Shown: positions 41,205-49,394, counted from the stretch's first letter. The stretch is DNA of 57,152 nt from Providencia sp. (GCF_003533305.1 NZ_DOEH01000003.1:1-57152); one strand, 5' to 3'. Notes: generated by a model not told the origin, from the sequence alone. Program-made: numbers and translations.

Positions 41205-41228
41205 CGATGTATAATTTTATATATAACG
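41205..41228 (-). promoter_or_regulatory. ModE-like operator upstream of the TonB-dependent receptor gene
   Basis: CGATGTAT (41205-41212), 8 bp, ATATAACG (41221-41228). The E. coli modA ModE operator, as I recall it, is CGTTATAT-N8-ACATAACG, so both half-site length and spacing agree. The same pattern occurs at 45815-45838. It lies 36-59 bp before the receptor start and overlaps an AT-rich stretch that can serve as a -10 element, which suits repression by molybdate-loaded ModE. Confidence 0.6.
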
Positions 41229-41248
41229 AGTTGTGCGTTTAAATAAAT

Positions 41249-41276
41249 GAAAAAATAACCAGCTCTGTTAGCTAGG
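41249..41276 (-). terminator. terminator between modD and the receptor gene
   Basis: On the minus strand CC-t-AGCT pairs with AGCT-GG around AACAG (41259-41276) and is followed by TTATTTTTT. It ends the ABC-modD transcript 28 bp after modD and isolates the receptor gene, which has its own ModE-like site. Confidence 0.6.
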
Positions 41277-41303
41277 CTATTTTTTCAAATGGTGTTTTAG
41301 TAA

Positions 41304-42149
41304 TTATTGTTTGAATATATGAACTTTTATATCTCTCGGCGCAGCATAGTAAGGGGCTGAAGTTACTAACAGAGAAACGCCTGTCTGTGCATACTCAGCG
41401 ATAGTTTGTAGATTGATACCGCCAGCAATCGAAAGACGGCATGATTTATTCTGGGCTCGGATAATCGATTGTAATTGCTCAATTTGCTTTGTAGGCAACT
41501 TATCTAATTGAATAATATCGGCTCCAGCTTCAATAGCTAACACCGCTTGCTCGCGATTATCTGCTTCAACAATAATTTGTTTTTCTGGTGCGGCTGTTTT
41601 TAAAGTTTGTATATGAGACCGCCAATCATTTGGTTCCGTTAAGCAATTTCGATGATTAGTAAACAGCAAAATACTTTCTGCGCTGCCAGCCCTATGTATG
41701 ATGGCGCCACCTGCAATAATTGCAGTGAGTGCAAGAGGTTTGGTATTAGGGATAGTTTTACGAGTACAAGCTAATTGTCCATCAGGTTGATATTGCTTTA
41801 AAATATTGACCATTTGATGGGTATAGTGGCTGATGCCACCACACCATTCTAGTATATTTTGTACTGCTTTCCAGCCTTGGTGCAGAGCTTCAACGGTACC
41901 TGACGCACGGATCAACAGGCTTTGAGGCTCGACAATTTGACCATCTTGAAAGAAGCATTGGGTACTGATACCAAGTTTTGCCAACATGCGTTCAGCAATC
42001 GCAATGCCACTCACACAGCCGCCTTCTTTTGAGGTAAATGTCATGGTGCCTTGTTGTGAATGCAATCCAAGGGAGCGGGTTGTGAGATCCCCATACTGAA
42101 TATCATCCAAGAGCAGTTGGTCAATTAATGAGTCAGGTAAATAAATCAT
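41304..42149 (-). CDS. modD: ModD, quinolinate phosphoribosyltransferase-like protein
   Basis: A 281-residue homologue of nicotinate-nucleotide pyrophosphorylase (NadC). It keeps the family pattern: an N-terminal domain with QNILEWCGGISHYTH near 97, the phosphate-binding CTRKTIPNTKPLALTAIIAGG near 128, HRAGSAESILLFTNH near 152, and the barrel end SIAGGINLQTIAEYA. The name comes from its linkage to molybdate transport in other bacteria; its reaction is unknown. Start and upstream stop overlap by 4 bp. Linkage to a FecCD-type ABC system and ModE-like sites supports a role in metal acquisition, perhaps in making or processing a ligand. Confidence 0.8.
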   Translation of the reverse strand: MIYLPDSLIDQLLLDDIQYGDLTTRSLGLHSQQGTMTFTSKEGGCVSGIAIAERMLAKLGISTQCFFQDGQIVEPQSLLIRASGTVEALHQGWKAVQNILEWCGGISHYTHQMVNILKQYQPDGQLACTRKTIPNTKPLALTAIIAGGAIIHRAGSAESILLFTNHRNCLTEPNDWRSHIQTLKTAAPEKQIIVEADNREQAVLAIEAGADIIQLDKLPTKQIEQLQSIIRAQNKSCRLSIAGGINLQTIAEYAQTGVSLLVTSAPYYAAPRDIKVHIFKQ

Positions 42150-42967
42150 AAGGTGAGTTCCGATTCATTAATAACGTCCCAAGAGACCATTGCCCAATCA
42201 CGAGATGGATAGGGGATTTGTTTGCCTGAAGCAGTTTGCGCATCGTAATAATGGCGGAGTTTTTCAGTTTCCTCAGCGGTAAGGTTTTTTAACGACCAAT
42301 TTACGCTATCGGCAAAAGCGGCAAAGCTGTCGAAGCCACTTTTAGTGGGATTTTTAATAAAATCGACGCGGGCATGAATACCTAGCTGATGCAGAATATT
42401 CACGGCATAAATATAAGTGGGGAGCCTAATAACTTCACGGCCAATTTCGCGAATAATATTTTCATCAATAAAGGTTGGATTGACCGTGTGGGTGGTGTAA
42501 ACCCGTAAATTAGTTTGACGGTTAAGTTTTAATAACGCTGTTTTTAAGTCATCAACCAATGTTGAGCGTGAAGCGACGGCGATATCAAATTTCGGGAGCG
42601 CTTCCCAGCTGTCTTCCCATGCTAATTTCTTAAAGCTCGCATTATGGATATCCATTTTGTTTGCGCGCTGTTGAGCCATTTCAATCATGCCACCGCTGTA
42701 GTCGATACCCATAACTGATTGAAATTGGTTTGCGAGACATAAGCTCACTGAACCGGGTCCACAACCCACATCCAATAAAGTTTGTGCGCCAGTAAAGTCC
42801 ATCAATTCACGAAAACGTAATAAATAAGGATCATTTGGATTGGCACAATTTTGTGCCATTTGCTGCGCTTTTTTATCCCAATGTTCAGGTTCTTTACGTG
42901 AGCGCTGAGCTTGCTGCATATGTTGTTGGTACATGTGTGCAAAATTTAACTGGTGAATTAACATCAT
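42146..42967 (-). CDS. SAM-dependent methyltransferase
   Basis: A 273-residue class I methyltransferase. Motif I LLDVGCGPGS is at residues 64-73, followed by the acidic end of strand 2 (VMGIDYSGGMIEMA near 85-98) and AVASRSTLVDDL near 130. The substrate is unknown. It overlaps its neighbours by 4 bp on both sides, so it is translationally coupled between the ATPase and modD. A methyltransferase embedded in an uptake operon suggests modification of a small ligand rather than a housekeeping role; this is inference. Confidence 0.8.
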   Translation of the reverse strand: MMLIHQLNFAHMYQQHMQQAQRSRKEPEHWDKKAQQMAQNCANPNDPYLLRFRELMDFTGAQTLLDVGCGPGSVSLCLANQFQSVMGIDYSGGMIEMAQQRANKMDIHNASFKKLAWEDSWEALPKFDIAVASRSTLVDDLKTALLKLNRQTNLRVYTTHTVNPTFIDENIIREIGREVIRLPTYIYAVNILHQLGIHARVDFIKNPTKSGFDSFAAFADSVNWSLKNLTAEETEKLRHYYDAQTASGKQIPYPSRDWAMVSWDVINESELTL

Positions 42968-43743
42968 TTTTGGCCTTCACAAATCAAGGTTGATGGAAGC
43001 TGGAAATGAGCCATGATACTTTGCTCATCCACTGAATAGAGTGCTGACAAGTTAGTGAGTGTTAACATACTTTTTGATGTACCTTGTCTAGCTTGTTGGT
43101 GTTTATCAAGCAAAATAACATTATCAGCAATGGCCGCAGCGTGCTGCGGGTGATGGGTAGACATAAATATGGTGATGCCATGGGCTTTTAATTGTTCTAT
43201 TTGCTTGAGTAGGCGAATTTGGTTACCAAAGTCTAGGCTTGCTGCTGGCTCATCCATAATCAATAATAATGGGTTTTGGATTAAGGCTCTAGCAATCAAT
43301 ACGAGTTGTTTTTCACCCCCACTAAGTGTGCTATATAGGCGTGAAGAGAGGTGTTCGACACCTAACTTATTGAGTTGTTGGATGGCTAAGGTTTTCTCTT
43401 TCTCGCCGGGTAGTGAAAATAAAGAAATATGCGGCGTGAGTCCCATAACCACCATATCAATAACGGTGAACGTAAATGGGGTATCGTGAGCTTGAGGTAC
43501 GTAAGCAATCACTTTCGCGATGTCTCGCTGTTTTAGCGAATTAATTGATTTATCTTTTAAATAAATATCACCACAAATGGCAGGAAGAAGGCCTAAAATG
43601 GTCTTCATTAATGTGGTTTTTCCGCAACCGTTAGCACCCAATAGGCAAGTAATCGCACCTTTGGGTAACGTAAGGTTAATTCCCTCAATAATGGCTTGGT
43701 GATGATAGCCAATAGAGACATTTTTAAGGGATAGAATCGTCAT
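42964..43743 (-). CDS. ABC transporter ATPase (FecE/BtuD type)
   Basis: A 259-residue cytoplasmic ATPase powering import. Walker A GANGCGKT at 36-43, Q-loop in YVPQAHDTPF near 80-89, signature LSGGE at 139-143, Walker B LLLIMDEPAASLD with Asp163-Glu164, and switch His in STHHPQH. Its start overlaps the permease stop by 4 bp. The family serves siderophores, cobalamin and, in Haemophilus MolBC, molybdate and tungstate. Confidence 0.92.
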   Translation of the reverse strand: MTILSLKNVSIGYHHQAIIEGINLTLPKGAITCLLGANGCGKTTLMKTILGLLPAICGDIYLKDKSINSLKQRDIAKVIAYVPQAHDTPFTFTVIDMVVMGLTPHISLFSLPGEKEKTLAIQQLNKLGVEHLSSRLYSTLSGGEKQLVLIARALIQNPLLLIMDEPAASLDFGNQIRLLKQIEQLKAHGITIFMSTHHPQHAAAIADNVILLDKHQQARQGTSKSMLTLTNLSALYSVDEQSIMAHFQLPSTLICEGQK

Positions 43744-44744
43744 TTAACCCGCCTTGTTTGCAATAAAATAGCTAAAAAGAAGGGGGCGCCGACAGCGGAG
43801 GTCAAAATTCCGAGCGGAAGCTCTATCGAAGCAATGGTGCGAGCCAGTGTATCGGTAATAAGCAACATGATTGCACCAATAATCATTGATGCGGGCAGCT
43901 GATAGCGAAAGTTAGCACCCACTATCATTCTGGTGATGTGTGGCACGATCAATCCTATCCAACCAATGATACCGGCAATAGAAACGGCACTGGCGGTAAT
44001 TAGTGTGGCAGAAACGATAAATACTGCGCGGATTAAGCTCACATTAACCCCGAGGCTTTTGGCTTCTTCATCGGATAAGCTGAGTAAATTCATTCGCCAG
44101 CGTAATAAAAGCAATGGAATGATACCAATAACCATTAGAGGTAAAACCGCAATCAAATCTTCTTGGGTAATTGAAGATAATCCCCCTAATAACCAAAAAG
44201 TAATTGAAGGAAGTTGGGTATAAGGATCGGCTAATATTTTCATCAGTGAAATCGCGGAGCCACAAAGGGCGCTGATAGCGACACCGACTAAAACAAGCGA
44301 CAAAATAGGGTCATGTTGACGGGCAAATCGAGCAATAAAGCAAACCAGAGCAACAGTAATAAGCCCACCAACGAATGCAGCGAGTTGGATATAAATTAAG
44401 GATTGACCAAAGAAAATGCCAATCACCGCCCCCACGCCTGCACCTGCTGAAACCCCTAAAATATCCGGTGAGACCAGCGGGTTACGAAACATACCTTGAT
44501 AAGCCGCTCCAGCAATCGCCAATCCGCCACCAATTAAAATGGCCGCAAGTGTGCGCGGAAAACGAATTTGCCAAAAAACGGTTCCGTTGCGCGGGTCATC
44601 ACTTGTGGCTGATGCAGTAAACTCATTGGTAAATAAATGATATAGCTCTTCAAGGGAGAGCGAATATTTGCCATTTGTCAGTGCAATAGTGAGGCTGATA
44701 AGTAAAATAATCAGCAGCAATAGGCGTTTTACTGTGCCATTCAT
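43740..44744 (-). CDS. ABC transporter permease, FecCD family
   Basis: A 334-residue inner-membrane permease with about nine to ten hydrophobic helices. FecCD hallmarks are visible: RFPRTLAAILIGGGLAIAGA near 58-77, FRNPLVSPDILGVSAGAGVGA near 84-104 and the IGLIVPHITRMIVG block near 266. The Leu/Ile-rich N-terminal helix is at 8-24. It overlaps the binding-protein gene and the ATPase gene by 4 bp each. It probably works as a homodimer, since only one permease gene is present. Confidence 0.92.
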   Translation of the reverse strand: MNGTVKRLLLLIILLISLTIALTNGKYSLSLEELYHLFTNEFTASATSDDPRNGTVFWQIRFPRTLAAILIGGGLAIAGAAYQGMFRNPLVSPDILGVSAGAGVGAVIGIFFGQSLIYIQLAAFVGGLITVALVCFIARFARQHDPILSLVLVGVAISALCGSAISLMKILADPYTQLPSITFWLLGGLSSITQEDLIAVLPLMVIGIIPLLLLRWRMNLLSLSDEEAKSLGVNVSLIRAVFIVSATLITASAVSIAGIIGWIGLIVPHITRMIVGANFRYQLPASMIIGAIMLLITDTLARTIASIELPLGILTSAVGAPFFLAILLQTRRVK

Positions 44745-45796
44745 GACATTTCCATTAGCTGGGTTATTTGTGCATCAGTCAGTAGTGAATGGTAAAATAA
44801 GTCATAAAATTGCTGAATATCTTGCCGAATTGTTTCTTGGATTTTTTTATCAAAATGGCTTTGTAACCTGCGCATACCTAAAAGACGATTTATGCCAGGA
44901 GGGCCATCAATCCAACCAAAAGGAACGCCACTAAAGACATATAGTTGACGAGATTTGATGGCATTCAAACCTGTCCATAGTGATGAGGTGTTGATGAATT
45001 CAACGGCTTCATTATATTGAGTTATAATGATGTCAGGGTTCCAGTCATACAGCTGTTCCATAGAAACTTCAGTGAGCCCACTAAAACCAGGGATGTCGGC
45101 AACATTGCGTAACCCGAGGATTTCAATTGCTTCAGTATGAATTGAGCCTTTAGTGCCTGTTTGTAACCCTTTCGCCCCTCTTGCAAGATAAAAACTGAGG
45201 GGTTTAGTTTGCTCAGTTTTAGGCAATTGATTCTGTTGTGCAAATTGAGTGGCATCAGATAAATACTGCTCGGCAAGGAAACTGAGCTTTTCAGCTTGCG
45301 GCTCCACGCCGAGTATCTCACCGAGCTGGCGTAATTGCTGCGGGGAATCTTGCAAACTACCCGCGATTAATAAATAAGGAACACCAGTCTGTTTTGCGAC
45401 CTTTTGTGCTTGAGAACGGTAAGTTTCATCAATATTGCCAGTATCAATAATTAAATCTGGACGGTAAGACAATAATTTTTCTAGGGAAAGTGTGCTGCCA
45501 CGCCCTGCTAGTCGACCATAAATGGGAAGATTAAGCCATTGCTGAGCAAAGAACCCTGTATCGCCTTTTTTCAGTGAAATAGAGGAAAACCCAACCATTT
45601 TTTCAGGGGCGAGAGCGAAAAGAAGCAAGTCAGATGGAGGTCCCGCACTGATAACACGCTGAATTTCAATAGAAATAGGGCGCTTACCAAAGAAAGCTTC
45701 TTCGATTTTGCTATGCGTTTTGGCAAAACTAGGTAAGCAGTAAAATGCGCTAAGGGTAACGCAGGACTTAATAAAGTGTCTTCGATTGATTGCCAT
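44741..45796 (-). CDS. periplasmic substrate-binding protein with Tat-type signal
   Basis: A 351-residue binding protein of the FecB/BtuF class. The N-terminus has a twin-arginine motif (INRRHFIKS, residues 3-11) followed by a hydrophobic segment and a likely cleavage site after PSFA, so export folded via Tat is predicted. Core motifs are AGRGSTLSLEKLLSYRPDLIID-type sequence near 97-118 and EVSMEQLYDWNPDIIIT near 243-260. The ligand is unknown; a Tat signal often marks proteins that bind a metal or cofactor. It is the first gene of the operon, behind a promoter with a ModE-like dyad. Confidence 0.85.
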   Translation of the reverse strand: MAINRRHFIKSCVTLSAFYCLPSFAKTHSKIEEAFFGKRPISIEIQRVISAGPPSDLLLFALAPEKMVGFSSISLKKGDTGFFAQQWLNLPIYGRLAGRGSTLSLEKLLSYRPDLIIDTGNIDETYRSQAQKVAKQTGVPYLLIAGSLQDSPQQLRQLGEILGVEPQAEKLSFLAEQYLSDATQFAQQNQLPKTEQTKPLSFYLARGAKGLQTGTKGSIHTEAIEILGLRNVADIPGFSGLTEVSMEQLYDWNPDIIITQYNEAVEFINTSSLWTGLNAIKSRQLYVFSGVPFGWIDGPPGINRLLGMRRLQSHFDKKIQETIRQDIQQFYDLFYHSLLTDAQITQLMEMS

Positions 45797-45814
45797 AGTA
45801 CGTGATTATCATTG

Positions 45815-45838
45815 CGCTGTATTTATTGGTATATAGCG
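45815..45838 (-). promoter_or_regulatory. ModE-like operator of the binding-protein operon
   Basis: CGCTGTAT (45815-45822), 8 bp, ATATAGCG (45831-45838), extended one base each way by G and C. It has the same half-site length and spacing as the site at 41205-41228 and the E. coli modA operator as recalled. It begins 19 bp upstream of the first ATG and lies just downstream of the likely -10 box, so bound ModE would block initiation. Confidence 0.6.
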
Positions 45839-45841
45839 CGA

Positions 45842-45870
45842 AAATTAACGGAGTCATGGCTGAGAGTCAA
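45842..45870 (-). promoter_or_regulatory. likely promoter of the binding-protein operon
   Basis: On the minus strand, TTGACT (45870-45865) and TAATTT (45847-45842) are separated by 17 bp. The -35 match is good (5/6), the -10 weak. The ModE-like dyad begins 4 bp beyond the -10 and would cover the transcription start. Confidence 0.5.
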
Positions 45871-45998
45871 CTATAAAAGTGGGGTTGTTAGAAAAAATCG
45901 ACAGTTATGTGATGTAAATCAGGAACAAAGATTGCTATCCGGAAAAAGATAGCAGACCATAGCGATAGAAATGGTGCATTGTTGATTATATTGGATAT

Positions 45999-46994
45999 AT
46001 GAAGAATAGAAGACCCTCTTTGCAGGATGTTGCCGATCGTGTCGGTATCACCAAAATGACTGTGAGTCGCTTTTTACGAAACCCTGAACAAGTTTCTGAA
46101 TCACTGCGTGGTAAAATTGCCCAAGCAGTTGATGAACTTGGTTATATTCCGAATAAAGCGCCCGATATTTTATCCAATGCAACTAGCCATGCCATTGGAG
46201 TATTGCTTCCTTCATTGACTAACCAAGTCTTTGCGGAAGTGATCCGCGGAATTGAAGCTGTTACCGACAAACATGGTTATCAAACAATGTTGGCTCACTA
46301 TGGTTATCTGCCAGAAAAAGAAGAAGAACGTTTAACATCGTTACTTTCTTATAATATTGATGGCGTTATTTTAGCAGAGCGAACGCATACCGACCGCACA
46401 CTTCGGATGTTAAAAACCGCAGGTATTCCTGTTGTCGAAATCATGGATAGCGTCTCTCCTTGTTTAGACATTGCGGTAGGGATTGATAATTTTGAAGCAT
46501 CTCGCCAAATGACGCATGCCATGATTGCTCGTGGTTGTCGAAAAGTGGTTTATATAGGCGCACGTTATGATGAAAGAACCTTTATTCGTCTAAAAGGTTA
46601 TGAACAAGCGATGCTTGATGCCAAGCTTGAGCCGCGTAATGTGATGACGCAAGAGAGTTCCTCTTATTCGTTGGGCGCGCAGTTACTACACAGTTGCAAA
46701 GAAAAGTATCCCGATACCGATGGGCTATTTTGTACCAATGATGACCTTGCAATCGGGGCAATTTTTGAATGCCAACGCTTAGGTATAAATGTTCCGAAGG
46801 ATTTAGCAATATCAGGCTTCCACGGCCATGATGTCGGCCAAGTTATGACGCCAAAGCTCGCCAGTATTTTAACCCCTCGCGACCAAATGGGGCGCAAAGC
46901 AGCAGAAATGCTGTTGGCTCGAATGTCAGGCAAGAAGATGGCGGCGACGCATTTTGATGTGGGGTTTTTTCTTCTAACAGGCGAAAGCATCTAG
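45999..46994 (+). CDS. gntR: gluconate operon repressor GntR (LacI family)
   Basis: A 331-residue LacI-family repressor, the same length as E. coli GntR and closely similar from memory. The helix-turn-helix is at about 7-27 (LQDVADRVGITKMTVSRFLR), the hinge helix near 52-60 and the sugar-binding core from about 65 (IGVLLPSLTNQVFAEVIRGIE, TNDDLAIGAIFECQRLG). It represses gluconate uptake and catabolism until gluconate or 6-phosphogluconate is present. Operators matching its known target are upstream of gntK and of edd. The Shine-Dalgarno is weak (TTGGA). Confidence 0.95.
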   Translation: MKNRRPSLQDVADRVGITKMTVSRFLRNPEQVSESLRGKIAQAVDELGYIPNKAPDILSNATSHAIGVLLPSLTNQVFAEVIRGIEAVTDKHGYQTMLAHYGYLPEKEEERLTSLLSYNIDGVILAERTHTDRTLRMLKTAGIPVVEIMDSVSPCLDIAVGIDNFEASRQMTHAMIARGCRKVVYIGARYDERTFIRLKGYEQAMLDAKLEPRNVMTQESSSYSLGAQLLHSCKEKYPDTDGLFCTNDDLAIGAIFECQRLGINVPKDLAISGFHGHDVGQVMTPKLASILTPRDQMGRKAAEMLLARMSGKKMAATHFDVGFFLLTGESI

Positions 46995-47004
46995 TTTTAT
47001 CCGT

Positions 47005-47117
47005 CATACTTCGCGCTGTAGCGTTGTTGCCTGCACTCGCTAACTCTAGTCACATACTTGTGTATGCTCCCAGAGCTTAGCTCGATTGGCGCCTAGCTAC
47101 AATACGAATTATTTAGG
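47005..47117. repeat. 113-bp imperfect palindromic intergenic repeat
   Basis: Starts CATACTTCGCGCTGTAGC and ends CTACAATACGAATTATTTAGG. It folds on itself: centre CATAC-TTGT-GTATG, then CTAA/TTAG flanks, then TGTAGC against GCTACA near the ends. It contains no gene and resembles the miniature palindromic elements scattered between genes in Enterobacterales. It is the same family as the shorter copy at 21584-21637. It lies between gntR and the gntK promoter and may form the 3' end of gntR mRNA. Confidence 0.65.
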
Positions 47118-47259
47118 ATAAGGATCAGGTTATAATATGAATTATTAATTCATATTACTTAGGGTGTTTTATTTGTAATGTTTTCAAGTTTTAAAAATAA
47201 AAATATTTCTTATCTTTAAGAATTATTGAAAATTTATATCTTGGCATCCTCTATATTAT

Positions 47260-47275
47260 TGCGATAACTATCACA
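47260..47275 (+). promoter_or_regulatory. possible CRP site upstream of gntK
   Basis: TGCGA-TAACTA-TCACA matches the CRP consensus in 9 of 10 defined positions. It is 55 bp upstream of the first GntR operator. E. coli gntKU is CRP-activated, which makes this plausible. Confidence 0.5.
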
Positions 47276-47329
47276 GAACTGTTTTTTTCTTCGCCAATTT
47301 AATTGCTAAATAATGCCCTACTGATGATA

Positions 47330-47359
47330 ATGTTACCCGTAACTTGTTACCGGTAACAT
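47330..47359 (+). promoter_or_regulatory. two abutting GntR operators upstream of gntK
   Basis: ATGTTACCCGTAACTT (47330-47345) and TTGTTACCGGTAACAT (47344-47359) overlap by two bases. The second keeps a full GTTACC/GGTAAC palindrome; the first has GTTACC/CGTAAC. They end 58 bp before gntK, in the expected promoter region, with TATAAA and TATAAT candidates at 47371-47382. Confidence 0.85.
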
Positions 47360-47417
47360 TTGTATCGGTTTATAAATATAATCAGATAAGACCATTTTAA
47401 TACCTGAGGAGTTTCCT

Positions 47418-47954
47418 ATGAGTGATACCCAAAATCAAAACTATACATTTGTCTTAATGGGGGTATCGGGTAGCGGTAAATCCGCGGTTGCTAACGGTGT
47501 CGCACAACAATTAAATGCGGCTTTTTTAGATGGCGATTTTTTGCATCCTAAAACGAATATCTTAAAAATGGCGTCAGGACAGGCATTAAATGATGATGAC
47601 CGTAAACCTTGGTTAGTTGCGCTTAATAGTGCGATTTTCGCGATGCAAAGAACCAATGCAGTTTCTTTAGTAGTTTGTTCTGCGTTGAAAAAAAGTTATC
47701 GCGATATTTTACGAGAAGATAATAAAAATCTTTATTTTATCTACTTGAAAGGTGATGCGATTGTCATCGAAGAGAGATTGAAAGCGCGTAAAGGGCATTT
47801 TTTCAAACCCGAAATGTTGAAATCCCAATTTGATACGTTACAAGAACCAAGTGCAGAAGAAACAGATGTTCATGCTGTTGATATTCGTCCATCTTTAGAA
47901 GATGTGATTGCGAACACCTGCTCTGCAATTCGTCATGTTATGACTGAGGGCTGA
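47418..47954 (+). CDS. gntK: gluconokinase
   Basis: Phosphorylates gluconate to 6-phosphogluconate, feeding Edd-Eda or the pentose phosphate route. It has 178 residues (E. coli GntK 175). Walker A GVSGSGKS at 15-22, the substrate loop DGDFLHPKTNILKMASGQALNDDDR-type region at about 38-62, and CSALKKSYRDILR near 94. GAGGAGTTTCC precedes the ATG. It is followed after 2 bp by gntU. Confidence 0.96.
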   Translation: MSDTQNQNYTFVLMGVSGSGKSAVANGVAQQLNAAFLDGDFLHPKTNILKMASGQALNDDDRKPWLVALNSAIFAMQRTNAVSLVVCSALKKSYRDILREDNKNLYFIYLKGDAIVIEERLKARKGHFFKPEMLKSQFDTLQEPSAEETDVHAVDIRPSLEDVIANTCSAIRHVMTEG

Positions 47955-47956
47955 CC

Positions 47957-49315
47957 ATGAACACAACTGTTGAAACATTAAGCACCATGACATTGGTATT
48001 GACCGCTGTAGGTTCGGTCGTTTTACTTTTATTTTTAGTGATGTACGCGCGTTTACATGCATTTGTTGCATTAATGATAGTCTCTATCGGTGCTGGTCTA
48101 TTTTCCGGTATGCCAGTACAAGATATCACTGAAACAATGCAAAAAGGCATGGCAGGTACACTCGGTTTTCTGGCTATTGTTGTCGCACTCGGTGCTATGT
48201 TTGGTAAGATTTTACATGAGACCGGTGCGCTTGATCAGGTAGCAAATAAGCTTCTGAATCTTTTTGGTGAGAAGCGAGCGCACTATGCGGTCGGTGTGGC
48301 TGGATTAATTTGTGCATTACCACTTTTTTTCGATGTGGCAATTGTTTTATTGATTGGTGTTGTTTTTGCGGTAGCAAATCGCACGGGCCACAACGTTGTT
48401 CGCCTTGCTATACCACTATTTGCTGGGGTTGCGGCGGCTGCGGCATTCCTATTGCCGGGACCAACGCCTATGTTGGTGGCCTCACAAATGGGTGCTGATT
48501 ATGGTTGGATGATCTTAATTGGTCTTTGCGCTGCGATCCCAAGTATGATTTTAGCGGGTCCTTTTTTCGGTAGTTTTATCAGTAAATTTGTTCATATTGA
48601 TATTCCTGCGGATTATCAGGCACCAAAAACAGAACAAGGTAGAATGCCGAGTTTTGCATTCAGCTTATGTTTAGTGCTATTCCCACTCGTGTTAGTCGGC
48701 TTAAAAACGATTGGTACACATTTAGTTGAGAAAGGTTCAAATCTAGAACATTGGCTAGAGTTTATTGGTCATCCATTTACTGCATTATTATTAGCTTGTT
48801 TGTTAGCTATCTATGGTTTGGGGTTCCGTTACGGCTTGAACAAAGAAAAAGTGATGGAGATTTGTTCAGCTGCAATTCAACCTGCTGGTATTATCCTGCT
48901 TGTTACCGGTGCTGGTGGCGTATTTAAACAAATTTTAGTGGACTCCGGCGTAGGCCCTGCGTTAGGGGATTCGTTGATTGGTGCAGGTTTACCAATTGCT
49001 ATCGCGTGTTTTGTATTAGCGGGGGCTGTCCGTGTCATCCAAGGATCTGCGACTGTGGCTTGTTTAACGACGGTCGGTTTAGTTTTACCTGTGATTAGTG
49101 AGCTAGGTTATTCTGGTGCTCAGTTAGCGGCTTTAGCTATTTGTATTTCGGGTGGATCTTTGATCCTCAGTCATGTTAATGACTCAGGGTTTTGGTTGTT
49201 TGGTAAATTTACAGGTGCAACTGAGGCTCAAACATTAAAAACTTGGACTGTAATGGAAACTATTTTAGGTACTACGGGGGCGATTGTGGGAATGATTTTC
49301 TTTGCATTCTTATAA
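47957..49315 (+). CDS. gntU: gluconate permease, GntP family (GntU-like)
   Basis: A 452-residue inner-membrane gluconate:proton symporter with about 12 to 14 hydrophobic helices. From memory it aligns best with E. coli GntU (446), including LTAVGSV, GLFSGMP, GTLGFLAIVVALGAMFGKILHETG and SGGSLILSHVNDSGFWLFGKF. It also matches the gntRKU gene order, hence gntU rather than gntT. The ATG at 47957 follows GAGGGCTGACC; an in-frame ATG 12 codons later (MTLVLTAVG) is the alternative. A terminator follows. Confidence 0.92.
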   Translation: MNTTVETLSTMTLVLTAVGSVVLLLFLVMYARLHAFVALMIVSIGAGLFSGMPVQDITETMQKGMAGTLGFLAIVVALGAMFGKILHETGALDQVANKLLNLFGEKRAHYAVGVAGLICALPLFFDVAIVLLIGVVFAVANRTGHNVVRLAIPLFAGVAAAAAFLLPGPTPMLVASQMGADYGWMILIGLCAAIPSMILAGPFFGSFISKFVHIDIPADYQAPKTEQGRMPSFAFSLCLVLFPLVLVGLKTIGTHLVEKGSNLEHWLEFIGHPFTALLLACLLAIYGLGFRYGLNKEKVMEICSAAIQPAGIILLVTGAGGVFKQILVDSGVGPALGDSLIGAGLPIAIACFVLAGAVRVIQGSATVACLTTVGLVLPVISELGYSGAQLAALAICISGGSLILSHVNDSGFWLFGKFTGATEAQTLKTWTVMETILGTTGAIVGMIFFAFL

Positions 49316-49366
49316 CCCTGTTCTAGAGAGTATTAAAAATTAGCTGAGTTAAACTCTTTAAATTAG

Positions 49367-49394
49367 AACGCCTACTGTTAAGTAGGCGTTTTTT
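49367..49394 (+). terminator. terminator after gntU
   Basis: AACGCCTACT (49367-49376) and AGTAGGCGTT (49381-49390) form a perfect 10-bp stem with loop GTTA, followed by a T-run to 49394. It separates gntU from the convergent secretion operon. Confidence 0.9.

Noticed and set aside
43169..43489. 106-codon plus-strand frame opposite the ABC ATPase gene
   Set aside because: Antisense shadow of a conserved ATPase; no start signal.
45798..45816. Fur-box-like sequence (AATGATAATCA core) just upstream of the binding-protein gene
   Set aside because: Only about 12 of 19 Fur-box positions match and the site lies 2-20 bp from the start codon. The ModE-like dyad next to it is better supported. Iron control is not excluded but not called.
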